Notes: generated by a model from the sequence alone, not told the origin. DNA of 64,000 bases from UBA7672 sp047601145 (GCA_047601145.1 JASGJW010000001.1:1302001-1366000); one strand, 5' to 3'; shown: positions 16,572 through 25,136, numbered from the stretch's first letter. A program made the numbers and translations.

Positions 16572-18238
16572 GCCTGCTGCAGCTCCCGTTCCTTGTTCTT
16601 GTCCCGCTCGCGCTTGGGCGGTTGTTCCGGCTTCTGTGTCGACTTCTTGTCGAGGACGAAGAGGTCGTCGTCATCATCGTCATTCTTGTTGCGCGATCCG
16701 CCGCCGCCTCGGTTCCTCGCTGTTCCCTTGACGCGGCGCTCGATCCAGAGCGGAGCGAAGATGATGAGGTCGTAGACCGACAGCACGAAGAGTCCGAGAT
16801 TCTTGAGCGCCACGCCGATCGTCTTGAAGATGAAGGCGACCAGAAGCATCGCGTAGCTGGTGGCGATCGAGACGATGAACACCGAATTGCGCACGATGCT
16901 TTCGAGCGGCAGTGCGGCGGCGGCGAGGAGCCAGGGGATCAACACGGCGAGGATGATCTGGGCGACAACCGCGAGTTGCATGCCCTGCTGGCGCGGGTTG
17001 GACTGCTCGGTCGGCGCGGCTGGAGCTGCGGCTTCCGGAGATGCGGCCGGCGCCGGGGCGGCGAGCGGTGAGGAGAACAGGGCGCGGTTGGCGAGGTCCT
17101 GCGTTTCCTGCTGCTGCTCGATGATCTGCTCGCGCACGATCGCCAGCGTGGCTTCCAGCACCGAGAAGGCGGCAAGGAAGCTCAGCGCCACGATGAACAT
17201 CACGCGGCGCGCGCCGAGCGACATGGAGTGGAAGGCCGGGATCAGCTTGGTGAAGCCGGCCGAGTCCATCAGGATCACGCCGGTCACGAACTCCAGGAAG
17301 ATCACGATGATCGCCGCGAAGGCAGGCAAGCCGACGCCTGCAATGCGCGCGCCCTCGCCGACGATCTCTGACATCGGGCGTTCGATGAGGAAGAAGTTGA
17401 GGAAGACGCCGGCCAGCGCGATGCCGGTGATCAGCACGGCGATGAGCCACGGGATGAGGATCGACGCCTTGGCGGCGACCTTCGTGCGGTCTTCCGATTT
17501 CACGATCTCTTCGAACTCGGTGAAAGCCCTGTTCACCTTGTCAGCGTTCTGGTCGAATTCCTGGTTCACCTTGGTGAGTTGTTCGGCGACCGTGCGGAGG
17601 CGAGGGGCTTCCGTCTTGAGCATGGTGAGGGCCGGGCGCACGGGCGTGAGGCGCTCGCCCATGGCCTTGGCCGTGTTCTGCGCGATGTTGCGCTCGAGCT
17701 TCGACAGGTTGCGGCCGCCTTCGATCGAGGGCATTGCGGCGCGGAAGGCGCGCTCGGCGGCGTCCTCGACGTTGATGTCGGCGAGGTCGTTGGCGGTGGT
17801 GGCGAGGGCATGCGTGCTCTTGTCGAGGCGCGCGATGATCGGGCCGGTTTCCTTCGGGAGCTTCTCGGCGCGGCTGCCGATGCGGTCCTCCAGCATCAGC
17901 ATCTGGTCCTGAAGTTCATCGGCGCGGTGCGAGGCGATCTTTTCGTTGCAGGTTGCGCGCGCATTGCGCCCATGCTCGCCGAGCCAGAGGCCCCAGCGCG
18001 CGAACATCCGCCCGGTGATGAAGAAGATCTGCCAGAGCACGCGACGCAACGGTTCGCGCGCCATCCACATCAGGAGGATGAGGCCGATCGCAGCCGCAAC
18101 GAGCGGCCAGCCATACGGAATTCCAAAAAAAGAGCCGCCATCCACAGCGGCGCCTGACGACGGGAGCCCCGTCGCGGGATCTACTGGTTGTTCCACAGCA
18201 AGCCCTTCAGCTGCGTATGCCCGACCCCACGACGTCAC
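16568..18238 (-). CDS. Polytopic membrane protein with coiled-coil segment, unknown
   Basis: A 556-residue protein I cannot place in a named family. Visible parts: one N-terminal membrane helix (WPLVAAAIGLILLMWMA), a helical 170-residue region likely to form coiled coils (LQDQMLMLEDRIGSRAEKLP, LTKVNQEFDQNADKVNRAFT), then a block of membrane helices (ILIPWLIAVLITGIALAGVF; FAAIIVIFLEFVTGVILM; VMFIVALSFLAAFSVLEATL; IILAVLIPWLLAAAALPLES; SVFIVSIATSYAMLLVAFIF) and a charged tail with six Asp and many Lys/Arg. An Ala/Pro-rich loop separates the middle helices. The GTG at 18238 is the only start. It heads the operon with the VWA and second lipoprotein genes, each overlapping by four bases. Confidence 0.75.
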   Translation of the reverse strand: MTSWGRAYAAEGLAVEQPVDPATGLPSSGAAVDGGSFFGIPYGWPLVAAAIGLILLMWMAREPLRRVLWQIFFITGRMFARWGLWLGEHGRNARATCNEKIASHRADELQDQMLMLEDRIGSRAEKLPKETGPIIARLDKSTHALATTANDLADINVEDAAERAFRAAMPSIEGGRNLSKLERNIAQNTAKAMGERLTPVRPALTMLKTEAPRLRTVAEQLTKVNQEFDQNADKVNRAFTEFEEIVKSEDRTKVAAKASILIPWLIAVLITGIALAGVFLNFFLIERPMSEIVGEGARIAGVGLPAFAAIIVIFLEFVTGVILMDSAGFTKLIPAFHSMSLGARRVMFIVALSFLAAFSVLEATLAIVREQIIEQQQETQDLANRALFSSPLAAPAPAASPEAAAPAAPTEQSNPRQQGMQLAVVAQIILAVLIPWLLAAAALPLESIVRNSVFIVSIATSYAMLLVAFIFKTIGVALKNLGLFVLSVYDLIIFAPLWIERRVKGTARNRGGGGSRNKNDDDDDDLFVLDKKSTQKPEQPPKRERDKNKERELQQA

Positions 18239-18335
18239 CCTGCTCTTATTCGGGGAGTCTAACGGGGCGGTTCTGTGGCGGGAAAATTACCATTCCGACA
18301 GAACTGCAGAGACCTTCTGCGAAAGAGGCGCAACT

Positions 18336-18350
18336 GGGCAGATTCTGCCC
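18336..18350 (-). terminator. Short hairpin after proA
   Basis: GGGCAG-ATT-CTGCCC forms a 6-bp stem with a 3-base loop 18 bases past the proA stop. No T tract follows on the minus strand, so it is a weak or Rho-assisted terminator at best. Confidence 0.3.
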
Positions 18351-18367
18351 CGCGCGACATGCGCAGG

Positions 18368-19657
18368 TTAGGGGCGGATCTGGCCTTCGCCGCGCACCAC
18401 ATACTTGAAAATCGTAAGCTGTTCTGCGCCGACAGGGCCGCGCGCGTGCAGTCTTCCTGTCGCAATGCCGATCTCAGCGCCCATGCCGAACTCGGCGCCG
18501 TCGGCAAATTGCGTCGAGGCATTGTGCATGACAATGGCGCTGTCGACTTCGCGCAGGAATCGTTCCGCTGCCGAATTGTCTTCCGTGATGATGCTTTCGG
18601 TGTGCTGCGAACCATAGCGCGCGATGTGGGCCATGGCGCCGTCAATGTCGTCGACCACGGCGACGGACAGGATCGGTGCGAGGTATTCGGTCGTCCAGTC
18701 TTCGACCGTTGCCGCCTTCATCGGATGGAGAGCCCGGGCGCGTTCGTCGCCGCGCAGTTCGCAGCCGGCCGCTTCGAGGGCCTTCGCCAGGCGGGGAAGG
18801 AGCGTCGGCGCGATCGCGGCGTCGATCAGCATCGTTTCGGTCGAGCCGCAGACACCGACGCGGCGCATCTTGGCGTTGACGATGATGGCTTCGGCCTTCG
18901 CAGGGTCAGCCTTCGCGTGGATGTAGGTGTGACAGAGGCCTTCGAGGTGGCCGATCACAGGCACGCGCGCTTCATCCTGCACGCGTGCGACCAGCGATTT
19001 GCCGCCACGCGGGACGACGACGTCGAGCCTGCCGTTGAGGCCGGAGAGGATGTGGCCGACGGCGCTGCGGTCCGGCGTCTGGACGAGCTGGATGGCGTTG
19101 GCGGGCAGCCCGGCGTCGGCGAGGCCGGCGCGCAGGGCGTCGGCGATGACACGCGAGGACTTCAGGCTTTCCGAGCCGCCGCGCAGGATGACGGCATTGG
19201 CGGCGCGCAGGCAGAGCGCGCCGGCATCGGCCGTCACGTTCGGGCGGCTTTCGTAGATGATGCCGATGACGCCGATGGGGCCGCGCACGCGGCTGATCTC
19301 GAGGCCGTTGGGGCGGGTCCATGTCGCCAGCACCGTGCCGACGGGATCAGGCAGGGCGGCGACGTCCTCGACGCCTTTCGCCATCGCTTCGATGCGGGCA
19401 GGCGTCAATTCGAGGCGGTCGAGCATCGCGCCGCTGATGCCCTTGGCGTTGGCGGCGGCCATGTCCTCGGCGTTGGCGGCGAGGATCTGTGGCGAAGTCG
19501 AACGGATACGCGCGGCCATCGCCTTCAGCGCGGCGGTGCGTTTTTCGGGGCCGGCTTTTGCGACTTCGGCGGAGGCGGCGCGCGCGGCTTCGCCCATGGC
19601 CAGCATGATGCCGGCGAGGCCCGCGTCGTGGGCGGCGAGGGGAAGCTGGATCGTCAT
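18368..19657 (-). CDS. proA: Gamma-glutamyl phosphate reductase ProA
   Basis: A 429-residue aldehyde-dehydrogenase-fold enzyme that reduces gamma-glutamyl phosphate with NADPH in proline synthesis, acting directly after ProB. Diagnostic stretches are PIGVIGIIYESRPNVTADAG, LRAANAVILRGGSESLKSS, DVVVPRGGKSL and MRRVGVCGSTETMLID with the catalytic Cys, then NASTQFADGAEFGMGAEIG and the tail GRLHARGPVGAEQLTIFKY. The ATG at 19657 gives the normal length; the frame extends upstream into the HxlR gene but has no similarity there. proB is 1.6 kb upstream, separated by an HxlR-SDR pair and a GNAT gene on mixed strands, so the two steps are no longer in one tight operon. Confidence 0.96.
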   Translation of the reverse strand: MTIQLPLAAHDAGLAGIMLAMGEAARAASAEVAKAGPEKRTAALKAMAARIRSTSPQILAANAEDMAAANAKGISGAMLDRLELTPARIEAMAKGVEDVAALPDPVGTVLATWTRPNGLEISRVRGPIGVIGIIYESRPNVTADAGALCLRAANAVILRGGSESLKSSRVIADALRAGLADAGLPANAIQLVQTPDRSAVGHILSGLNGRLDVVVPRGGKSLVARVQDEARVPVIGHLEGLCHTYIHAKADPAKAEAIIVNAKMRRVGVCGSTETMLIDAAIAPTLLPRLAKALEAAGCELRGDERARALHPMKAATVEDWTTEYLAPILSVAVVDDIDGAMAHIARYGSQHTESIITEDNSAAERFLREVDSAIVMHNASTQFADGAEFGMGAEIGIATGRLHARGPVGAEQLTIFKYVVRGEGQIRP

Positions 19658-19670
19658 GGGCGGGTTGGTA

Positions 19671-20033
19671 TCAGCGCTTCGGCGCGCGGGAAAGCTTCTT
19701 CGCTTTGGTTGGGCCTTTCGGGTAGTGACGTTCGCCGAACGCCTTGAACGCGTCGAGCACGGGACGGAAATCCCGTCCGCGATCGGTGAGGAGGTATTCA
19801 TACCTCAGGGGCCTTTCGGAATAGGCGCGGCGTTCCAGCATTCCGGCTTCGACCAGCGATTCCAGCCTACGGGAGAGCATGTTGGGGGCGATGCCGAGGC
19901 TGGCTTCGAACTGGTCGAAGCGGGTGGAGCCGAAGCCCGCGTCGCGCAGGATCAGCATGCTCCAGGGATCGCCGACGCGGTCCAGCGTGCGGGCGAGGGG
20001 GCAGACGTCTTCAGCAAAACTCTTCCTTCGCAT
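19671..20033 (-). CDS. HxlR-family winged-helix transcriptional regulator (second copy)
   Basis: A 120-residue HxlR regulator: CPLARTLDRVGDPWSMLILR, FDQFEASLGIAPNMLSRRLE and the wing RPLRYEYLLTDRGRDFRPVL. It lacks the zinc-ribbon-like tail of the HxlR protein at 8.6-9.1 kb. It is divergent from an SDR gene across 90 bases that hold a perfect 15-bp palindrome, the same arrangement as the first HxlR gene. HxlR proteins often sense electrophiles or oxidation and control oxidoreductases, so it probably controls the SDR. One conserved Cys (residue 11) could be redox-active. Confidence 0.9.
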   Translation of the reverse strand: MRRKSFAEDVCPLARTLDRVGDPWSMLILRDAGFGSTRFDQFEASLGIAPNMLSRRLESLVEAGMLERRAYSERPLRYEYLLTDRGRDFRPVLDAFKAFGERHYPKGPTKAKKLSRAPKR

Positions 20034-20055
20034 GAGGAAGCATATGGCGATCTAG

Positions 20056-20070
20056 CTTGCATCATGCAAG
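20056..20070. promoter_or_regulatory. Candidate HxlR operator (15-bp palindrome)
   Basis: CTTGCATCATGCAAG is a perfect inverted repeat with 7-base arms around one base, in the divergent gap between the HxlR and SDR genes. On the minus strand it overlaps a possible -35 (TTGCAT) set 17 bases from CATATG. The partner is inferred from position. Confidence 0.55.
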
Positions 20071-20123
20071 TCTCATCCCGACCTCTCCTGCAACGGCGGT
20101 TCAGCCGAAGAGGGATTTCAGCC

Positions 20124-20930
20124 ATGAGCACCAAAGCCACTGTCCTGATTACAGGCGCTTCCACGGGGATCGGCGCGGTCTATGCCGACCGGTTTGCCAA
20201 ACGGGGGCACAACCTCATCCTCGTTGCGCGGGATTTCCAGCGGCTGGAAAACCTGGCGAACCGGCTGTGGGAACTCTACGGGGTCAATGTCGCCATCGAG
20301 GCGGCGGACCTGACGCACCAGAGCGATCTCGACCGCATCGAGCAGCTTATCCCCAATGATCCGCATATCGGCGTGCTGGTGAACAATGCGGGCATGGCGG
20401 TGTCGAAGCCGATCATCGGGTCGACGCCGGATGACTTCCAGAAGGTCATTGATCTCAACGTGACCGCGGCGACGCGGCTCGGGATCGTGGCGGCCAATGC
20501 CTTCGTGAAACGCGGCGGTGGGTCGATTATCAATATCGCATCGGTGCTGGGCATCGCGCACGAAATCGGCGGTGGGGTCTATGGCGGCTCCAAGGCGTTT
20601 GTCCTGAACTTCAGCCGTGCGCTGCATGGCGAAGGCGCCGCTCATGGCCTGCGCGTCCAGGCCGTGCTGCCGGGCGCCACGCGGACAGAAATCTGGGATC
20701 GGTCGGGCCGCAGCATCGAGACGCTCGATCCGGCGATCCTGATGGACGCGCATGACATGGTCGATGCCGCAATGGCCGGGTACGACGAAGGCGAGGTGGT
20801 GACCATTCCGGCGCTGCCGGATGTCGCCGACTGGCAGGCTTATGAAGCGGCGCGGCTGAGACTGTTGCCCAACCTGTCGCGCAATGTGCCGGCCTCGCGT
20901 TATCGGCTGAAGTTCGATCACGCGGCGTAG
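20124..20930 (+). CDS. Short-chain dehydrogenase/reductase
   Basis: A 268-residue classical SDR, NAD(P)-dependent. The cofactor motif TGASTGIG is at residues 10-17, VNNAGMAVSK follows, then the catalytic Ser in IINIASVLGIA and the Tyr-x3-Lys in YGGSKAF. The substrate is not evident. The ATG at 20124 fits the SDR N terminus (MSTKATVLITGAS); the frame runs farther upstream through the palindrome but that part is not SDR-like. It is divergent from an HxlR regulator, a common pairing for stress-responsive oxidoreductases. A 10-bp hairpin with one wobble pair lies 20 bases past its stop. Confidence 0.92.
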   Translation: MSTKATVLITGASTGIGAVYADRFAKRGHNLILVARDFQRLENLANRLWELYGVNVAIEAADLTHQSDLDRIEQLIPNDPHIGVLVNNAGMAVSKPIIGSTPDDFQKVIDLNVTAATRLGIVAANAFVKRGGGSIINIASVLGIAHEIGGGVYGGSKAFVLNFSRALHGEGAAHGLRVQAVLPGATRTEIWDRSGRSIETLDPAILMDAHDMVDAAMAGYDEGEVVTIPALPDVADWQAYEAARLRLLPNLSRNVPASRYRLKFDHAA

Positions 20931-20949
20931 GCGGAACCACTCGATCTTG

Positions 20950-20978
20950 GCCCCGTTCCGCTTTACGTGGGACGGGGC
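20950..20978 (+). other. Hairpin between SDR and GNAT genes
   Basis: A 10-bp stem with one G-T wobble (GCCCCGTTCC against GGGACGGGGC) and a 9-base loop sits 20 bases after the SDR stop and 11 bases before the next ATG. There is no T tract, so it may slow read-through or processing rather than end transcription. Confidence 0.3.
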
Positions 20979-20989
20979 AGGAGTTTCTG

Positions 20990-21262
20990 ATGAACGACCT
21001 TCGCGACAATACCGCCGCCGGCCAGTACGAGATGGATGAGAACGGCCACACATCCTTTGCGCGTTATCGCAGGGAAGGCGGCGTGTTGACGATCCTGTGG
21101 GTCGAGGCGCCGCCTGAGCTTCGCGGCACGGGCGCGGCCGGTCGGCTGATGACAAAGGTGGCGGAAGAGGCGCGGCGCAATAACTGGAGCGTCGTTCCGG
21201 TGTGCGGCTATGCGGCGGGCTGGCTGCGCGGTTCTAAGCAGTATCGCGACCTGGTCGCCTAG
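20990..21262 (+). CDS. Small GNAT acetyltransferase (NATD1/YidJ-like)
   Basis: A 90-residue minimal GNAT domain of the type found in NATD1-like proteins. The order MDENGHTSFARYRREGGVLT, VEAPPELRGTGAAGRLMTKV and WSVVPVCGYAAGWLRGSKQY covers the substrate strand, the acetyl-CoA loop (RGTGAAGRL) and the C-terminal helix. The acceptor is unknown. AGGAG lies close before the ATG. Its stop overlaps the proB stop by four bases in convergent orientation, so transcripts of the two run into each other. Confidence 0.85.
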   Translation: MNDLRDNTAAGQYEMDENGHTSFARYRREGGVLTILWVEAPPELRGTGAAGRLMTKVAEEARRNNWSVVPVCGYAAGWLRGSKQYRDLVA

Positions 21263-22392
21263 ATCAGCACCATGTCGTCGACATGGATGAGCGCCGGGCG
21301 GCCGCGATAGCCGAGGATGGTTTCGAACTCGTCCGACTTGCGGCCGATCAGCTTGGCGGCGTCTTCCGAGGAGTAGGCCGAGACGCCGCGTGCGATGGTG
21401 GCGCCGTCGAGATCGATGACGTCGACCGCATCGCCGCGTTCGAAGCGGCCGGTGACGGCGGTTACGCCTGCAGCGAGGAGTGATTTTCCGGTCTTGAGGG
21501 CTTTCGCCGCGCCGGCGTCGACGCGGACAGAGCCGGTGGGGCGGAGCGCGCCCGCGAGCCATTGCTTGCGCGCAGTTTCGGGCGAGACGTCAGTCAGGAA
21601 CCAGGTGCCGCGCGTACCGCCTGCGTGAGCGGTGATCGGGCCGGCGTCTGCGGTCGTGTTCGTGCCGAGCGTGATGAGGGTGGAGCAGCCTGCGGTAAGC
21701 GCGATGCGGGCGGCGTCGAGTTTTGTCGCCATGCCGCCGGAGCCGACGCCCGCGGATGCGTTGGCCCCGCCAGCCATGGCGACGATCTCCGGCGTCAGCT
21801 TGCGGACTTCGGGGATGTGCCTGGCGGCGGGATTGGAGCGCGGATCGGCGTCGTAGAGGCCGTCAATGTCGGAAAGCAGGACGAGCACGTCGGCGCCAAG
21901 CATCTGGGCGACGCGGGCGGCGAGACGATCGTTGTCGCCATAGCGGATCTCTTCGGTGGCGACGGTGTCGTTCTCGTTGACGACCGGAATGGCGCCACGC
22001 TCGAGCAGTGTCTCCATCGTGGCGCGTGCGTTTAGCCAGCGGCGGCGGCGTTCGGTGTCGTCGAAGGTGAGCAGGGCCTGGGCGACCGGTGCGCCGTGCT
22101 TCGCAAGGGCGTCATCCCAGGCGCGCATCAGGCGGGGCTGGCCGGCAGCCGCGGCGGCCTGCTTCTCCTCAAGGCGGAGCTTGCCGGGCTTGAGGGCGAG
22201 CGCGCGCCGGCCGAGGGCGACGGCGCCGGATGAGACGATGACGATCGACTTGCCCTCGGCGCGCAGCTTCGCAGCGTCGGCGGCCAGCGCTGCGAAACGG
22301 GCGGCATGCGGCTGGCCGGTCTCCTGGTCGATCAGGAGCGATGAGCCGACCTTGATGACGATCCGGCGGGCGGAGGCGAGGGGCGAGGTCAC
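21259..22392 (-). CDS. proB: Glutamate 5-kinase ProB
   Basis: A 377-residue enzyme that phosphorylates glutamate, the first and feedback-controlled step of proline synthesis. The amino-acid kinase domain fills residues 1-260: IVIKVGSSLLIDQ, IVIVSSGAVALGR, PVVNENDTVATEEIRYGDND and LVLLSDIDGLYDADP. A PUA domain follows (about 280-365: GSVRVDAGAAKALKTGKSLL, RFERGDAVDVIDLDG). The GTG at 22392 overlaps the obgE stop (GTGA), so the two are translationally coupled. It converges on a small GNAT gene. Confidence 0.96.
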   Translation of the reverse strand: MTSPLASARRIVIKVGSSLLIDQETGQPHAARFAALAADAAKLRAEGKSIVIVSSGAVALGRRALALKPGKLRLEEKQAAAAAGQPRLMRAWDDALAKHGAPVAQALLTFDDTERRRRWLNARATMETLLERGAIPVVNENDTVATEEIRYGDNDRLAARVAQMLGADVLVLLSDIDGLYDADPRSNPAARHIPEVRKLTPEIVAMAGGANASAGVGSGGMATKLDAARIALTAGCSTLITLGTNTTADAGPITAHAGGTRGTWFLTDVSPETARKQWLAGALRPTGSVRVDAGAAKALKTGKSLLAAGVTAVTGRFERGDAVDVIDLDGATIARGVSAYSSEDAAKLIGRKSDEFETILGYRGRPALIHVDDMVLI

Positions 22393-23453
22393 GGCCGCCA
22401 GCCTTCTTCTTTCTCCTCGGGCGTCATCTCGGCTTCGATCTGCGCTTCGCGGCGTGCACGGCGGTCTTCGGAAATGATTTCGTAGAGTTTCTGGATCGTC
22501 TCGGGGACGCCCTTCTGCGTAGCGCCGGAGATGCGCAACGGCGTGGCCTTGCAGGCCTTCTTGAGCTGCTTGGCCTTCTCGCTGATCTCTTCCTTGGTCA
22601 GGGCGTCGATCTTGTTGAGGGCGACAATCTCGGGCTTGTCGGCGAGGCCGCCGCCGTATTTTTCGAGCTCGCCGCGCACGACGCGATAGGCTTCGGCGAC
22701 GTCTTCCTGCGTCCCGTCGACGAGGTGAAGCAGCACTGCGCAGCGTTCGACGTGGCCGAGGAAGCGCGTGCCGACGCCTGCACCTTCAGCGGCGCCTTCG
22801 ATCAGGCCGGGGATGTCCGCCAGCACGAAGGAGGCGCCGACGCCGAGCGAGACGACGCCGAGGTTCGGGACGAGCGTGGTGAAGGGGTAGTCGGCGACTT
22901 TCGGCTTCGCAGCGCTGACGGCGCCGAGGAAGGTCGACTTGCCGGCGTTCGGCATACCGAGCAGGCCGGCGTCGGCGATCAGCTTGAGGCGCAGCCAGAT
23001 CCAGCGTTCCTCGCCCTCATGGCCTGGGTTGAAGCGGCGCGGCGCCTGGTTGGTCGAGGATTTGAACTTGGTGTTGCCCCAGCCGCCCGATCCGCCCTTC
23101 GCGAGCAGGACCTGGTCGCCGAGTTTGTCGAGGTCGGCGATGAGCGTTTCCTGGTCTTCCTCGAACACCTGCGTGCCGACAGGCACTTTCAGCACCATGG
23201 TCGGCGCATCCGGACCTGTGCGGTTGGCGCCCATGCCATGCGTGCCGCGCTGGGCCTTGTAGTGCTGCAGGTAGCGGTAATCGATCAGCGTGTTGAGGCC
23301 GTCGACCGCCTCGACGATCACGTCGCCGCCACGGCCGCCATCGCCGCCATCGGGGCCGCCGAAGGGGATGAACTTCTCGCGCCGGAACGAGACGCAACCG
23401 TCGCCGCCGGCGCCGGATTGCACATAGACCTTGCACTGGTCGAGGAACTTCAT
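22389..23453 (-). CDS. obgE: Obg GTPase (ObgE/CgtA)
   Basis: A 354-residue essential GTPase that acts in 50S ribosome assembly and stress control. The Obg glycine-rich domain (1-158) starts MKFLDQCKVYVQSGAGGDG and has GGPDGGDGGRGGDVIVEA. The G domain has G1 GMPNAGKST, G3 DIPGLIEGA and G4 NKID. The tail is short and charged (REAQIEAEMTPEEKEEGWRP). It sits between a GNAT gene and proB with four-base overlaps on both sides. The position close to rplU-rpmA is conserved in many bacteria. Confidence 0.97.
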   Translation of the reverse strand: MKFLDQCKVYVQSGAGGDGCVSFRREKFIPFGGPDGGDGGRGGDVIVEAVDGLNTLIDYRYLQHYKAQRGTHGMGANRTGPDAPTMVLKVPVGTQVFEEDQETLIADLDKLGDQVLLAKGGSGGWGNTKFKSSTNQAPRRFNPGHEGEERWIWLRLKLIADAGLLGMPNAGKSTFLGAVSAAKPKVADYPFTTLVPNLGVVSLGVGASFVLADIPGLIEGAAEGAGVGTRFLGHVERCAVLLHLVDGTQEDVAEAYRVVRGELEKYGGGLADKPEIVALNKIDALTKEEISEKAKQLKKACKATPLRISGATQKGVPETIQKLYEIISEDRRARREAQIEAEMTPEEKEEGWRP

Positions 23454-24100
23454 CGCGCGCGCGCTTTCGATTTAGGCGCAGGCTTCTTGGCAGGCGCTGG
23501 TTTCTTTTTCGTGGCTTTTGTCTTGAGGGTCAGCCGCATCAGGGGCCGGCCGGGCTTGCGTTCGATCACGGTGTCGAAGCCGGCGCGGTCGAACACGCGT
23601 TTGGGTCCAACGAACATGCCGGTCGCCGAGCGTTTCTCCTCGTGCGCCATCGGGCAGGCTTCGACGGTCCTGGCGCCGCGTGTTTTCGCGTAGGCGGTTC
23701 CTGCTTCGAGCAGGGCAGTTGTCACGCCTTCGCCGCGTGCGTCCTTGCGCACGAAGAAGCAGGTCGCGGCCCATATGCTCGCGTCATCGGCATGCTCGGG
23801 GAATTCTGCTGCGGAGGCCTTGCGGCCGACATTCCAGTCCGGCGTCGCCGGGCGGGGCGCGATTGCGAGCCAGCCAACAGCCTCCTTGCCGCGATAGGCC
23901 AGGAGGCCGGGCGCAGGGCCCTTCTTCACGATCCTGCCCATCGCCGTCTTGCGCGATTTCGAATCCGTCTCGCGACGCACTTCGGCGGGCAGGCGATGGT
24001 GAACGCACCAGCACATCCTGCAGATCGAATCCGTCTCGAAGAGAGCGACGAGGTCGTCCCAGCGGTCAGGCGTCAGCGGATGGATGGCGAGGGCGGTCAT
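23450..24100 (-). CDS. GNAT acetyltransferase with Lys/Ala/Pro tail
   Basis: A 216-residue GNAT-fold protein. The N-terminal half has a Cys-rich patch (DSICRMCWCVHHRLPAE). The acetyl-CoA site is in IWAATCFFVRKDARGEGVTT with R-x-x-G-x-G/A form, followed by ALLEAGTAYAKTRGARTVEA. The last 25 residues are Lys/Ala/Pro/Arg-rich (TKKKPAPAKKPAPKSKARAR), so the protein may bind nucleic acid or ribosomes. Its stop overlaps the obgE start by four bases. The acceptor is unknown. Confidence 0.87.
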   Translation of the reverse strand: MTALAIHPLTPDRWDDLVALFETDSICRMCWCVHHRLPAEVRRETDSKSRKTAMGRIVKKGPAPGLLAYRGKEAVGWLAIAPRPATPDWNVGRKASAAEFPEHADDASIWAATCFFVRKDARGEGVTTALLEAGTAYAKTRGARTVEACPMAHEEKRSATGMFVGPKRVFDRAGFDTVIERKPGRPLMRLTLKTKATKKKPAPAKKPAPKSKARAR

Positions 24101-24102
24101 GG

Positions 24103-24690
24103 TCAGTGCGGAACGTGTGCGCCGTGGTGGTCAGCCAAACTAACCGGCGTTGCGCCTTCCGGCCACACATAACGCTCAGCTGGAGAGGTCTGCTGACGGG
24201 CCAGTCCGAACAGGTCCTGCGACCCGGTGCGGACAAAACCCAGCTTGCGCAACACGTTGCCGGAGGCCGGGTTGTCCGCGAAATGGCCGGCGGCGAAGAC
24301 TTTCGCGCCCAGCACTTCCCGCGCCCATTCCATCACGCCCCTGGCGGCTTCCGAGGCATACCCCAATCCCCAGTACGGCATGCCGAACCAGTAGCCGAGC
24401 TCCCATGTCGCATCCTCAGGCTTGCCTGCGCGGCTAACGCCGCAAGCGCCGATCACACCGTCGATCGGCACTGTCACGGCGAAGGCATACTCGTCGCCGC
24501 TCTCGCGACCCTTCTTGAGAATGTCGAAGAAGCTGTAGGCGGCAGCGATCGGATAGGGGTGCGGAACGCGGCCGCACATCTTCGCCACGGCATAGTCGCC
24601 GGCGAGGTAAGCGACGCGCGCAGCGTCCGTATGCTCGTAGGTGCGCAACGTCAGTCTTCGTGTGGTTATCGTCTGCATCCTCGTCCCCAT
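24103..24690 (-). CDS. RimJ/RimL-type GNAT acetyltransferase
   Basis: A 195-residue GNAT of the RimJ/RimL type, which acetylates protein N termini or small amines. RRLTLRTYEHTDAARVAYLA opens the fold, WELGYWFGMPYWGLGYASEA is the diagnostic central motif, and GHFADNPASGNVLRKLGFVR is the acetyl-CoA/C-terminal element. The ATG at 24690 has AAGGA six bases before it; a later ATG at 24678 is possible. It lies after the rplU-rpmA terminator and two bases before the next GNAT gene, with which it is probably cotranscribed. Confidence 0.87.
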   Translation of the reverse strand: MGTRMQTITTRRLTLRTYEHTDAARVAYLAGDYAVAKMCGRVPHPYPIAAAYSFFDILKKGRESGDEYAFAVTVPIDGVIGACGVSRAGKPEDATWELGYWFGMPYWGLGYASEAARGVMEWAREVLGAKVFAAGHFADNPASGNVLRKLGFVRTGSQDLFGLARQQTSPAERYVWPEGATPVSLADHHGAHVPH

Positions 24691-24724
24691 GACCCGTCCT
24701 TCGCGGGCTGTGGTCAGGGGAGGG

Positions 24725-24756
24725 CAAAAAGAAAGGGGAGGCGGTCCGCCTCCCCT
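24725..24756 (-). terminator. Rho-independent terminator of rplU-rpmA
   Basis: A 10-bp perfect stem (AGGGGAGGCG / CGCCTCCCCT) with a 3-base loop, followed on the minus strand by TTTCTTTTT. It lies 64 bases past the rpmA stop and divides the ribosomal protein operon from the GNAT-obgE-proB genes. Confidence 0.88.
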
Positions 24757-24819
24757 GATCTCTTATCAGGTTCGGACCGCTGCCCTCGTCGAGGGGCGGC
24801 CCGGGTTCACCTGGACCGC

Positions 24820-25089
24820 CTACTCGGCTGCAACTTTCGGCGACGGGATGATCGAGATGAGCATCTTGCCTTTGGCTTCGCGGAATTCGACGCGGCCCGT
24901 CTCGGTGGCGAAGATCGTGTGATCGCGGCCGATGCCGACGTTCTTGCCCGGGTGGTACTGCGTGCCGCGCTGGCGCACGATGATGTTGCCAGCAAGGACT
25001 TCCTCGCCGCCGAAGCGTTTCACGCCGAGGCGCTTGGAGTTCGAGTCGCGGCCGTTACGGGTAGAGCCGCCTGCTTTTTTGTGGGCCAA
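24820..25089 (-). CDS. rpmA: 50S ribosomal protein bL27
   Basis: An 89-residue ribosomal protein at the peptidyl-transferase centre, where its N terminus reaches towards the tRNA ends. The sequence MAHKKAGGSTRNGRDSNSKR and the central GGEEVLAGNIIVRQRGTQYH are characteristic. It starts MAHKKAG without the cleavable leader found in Firmicutes. It is 47 bases downstream of rplU and in the same transcript, ended by the hairpin at 24725-24756. Confidence 0.98.
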   Translation of the reverse strand: MAHKKAGGSTRNGRDSNSKRLGVKRFGGEEVLAGNIIVRQRGTQYHPGKNVGIGRDHTIFATETGRVEFREAKGKMLISIIPSPKVAAE

Positions 25090-25136
25090 GGTGGCCTCCT
25101 TCGATCAGCGGCCGGAGCCGCACGTTCAATCCTGAA

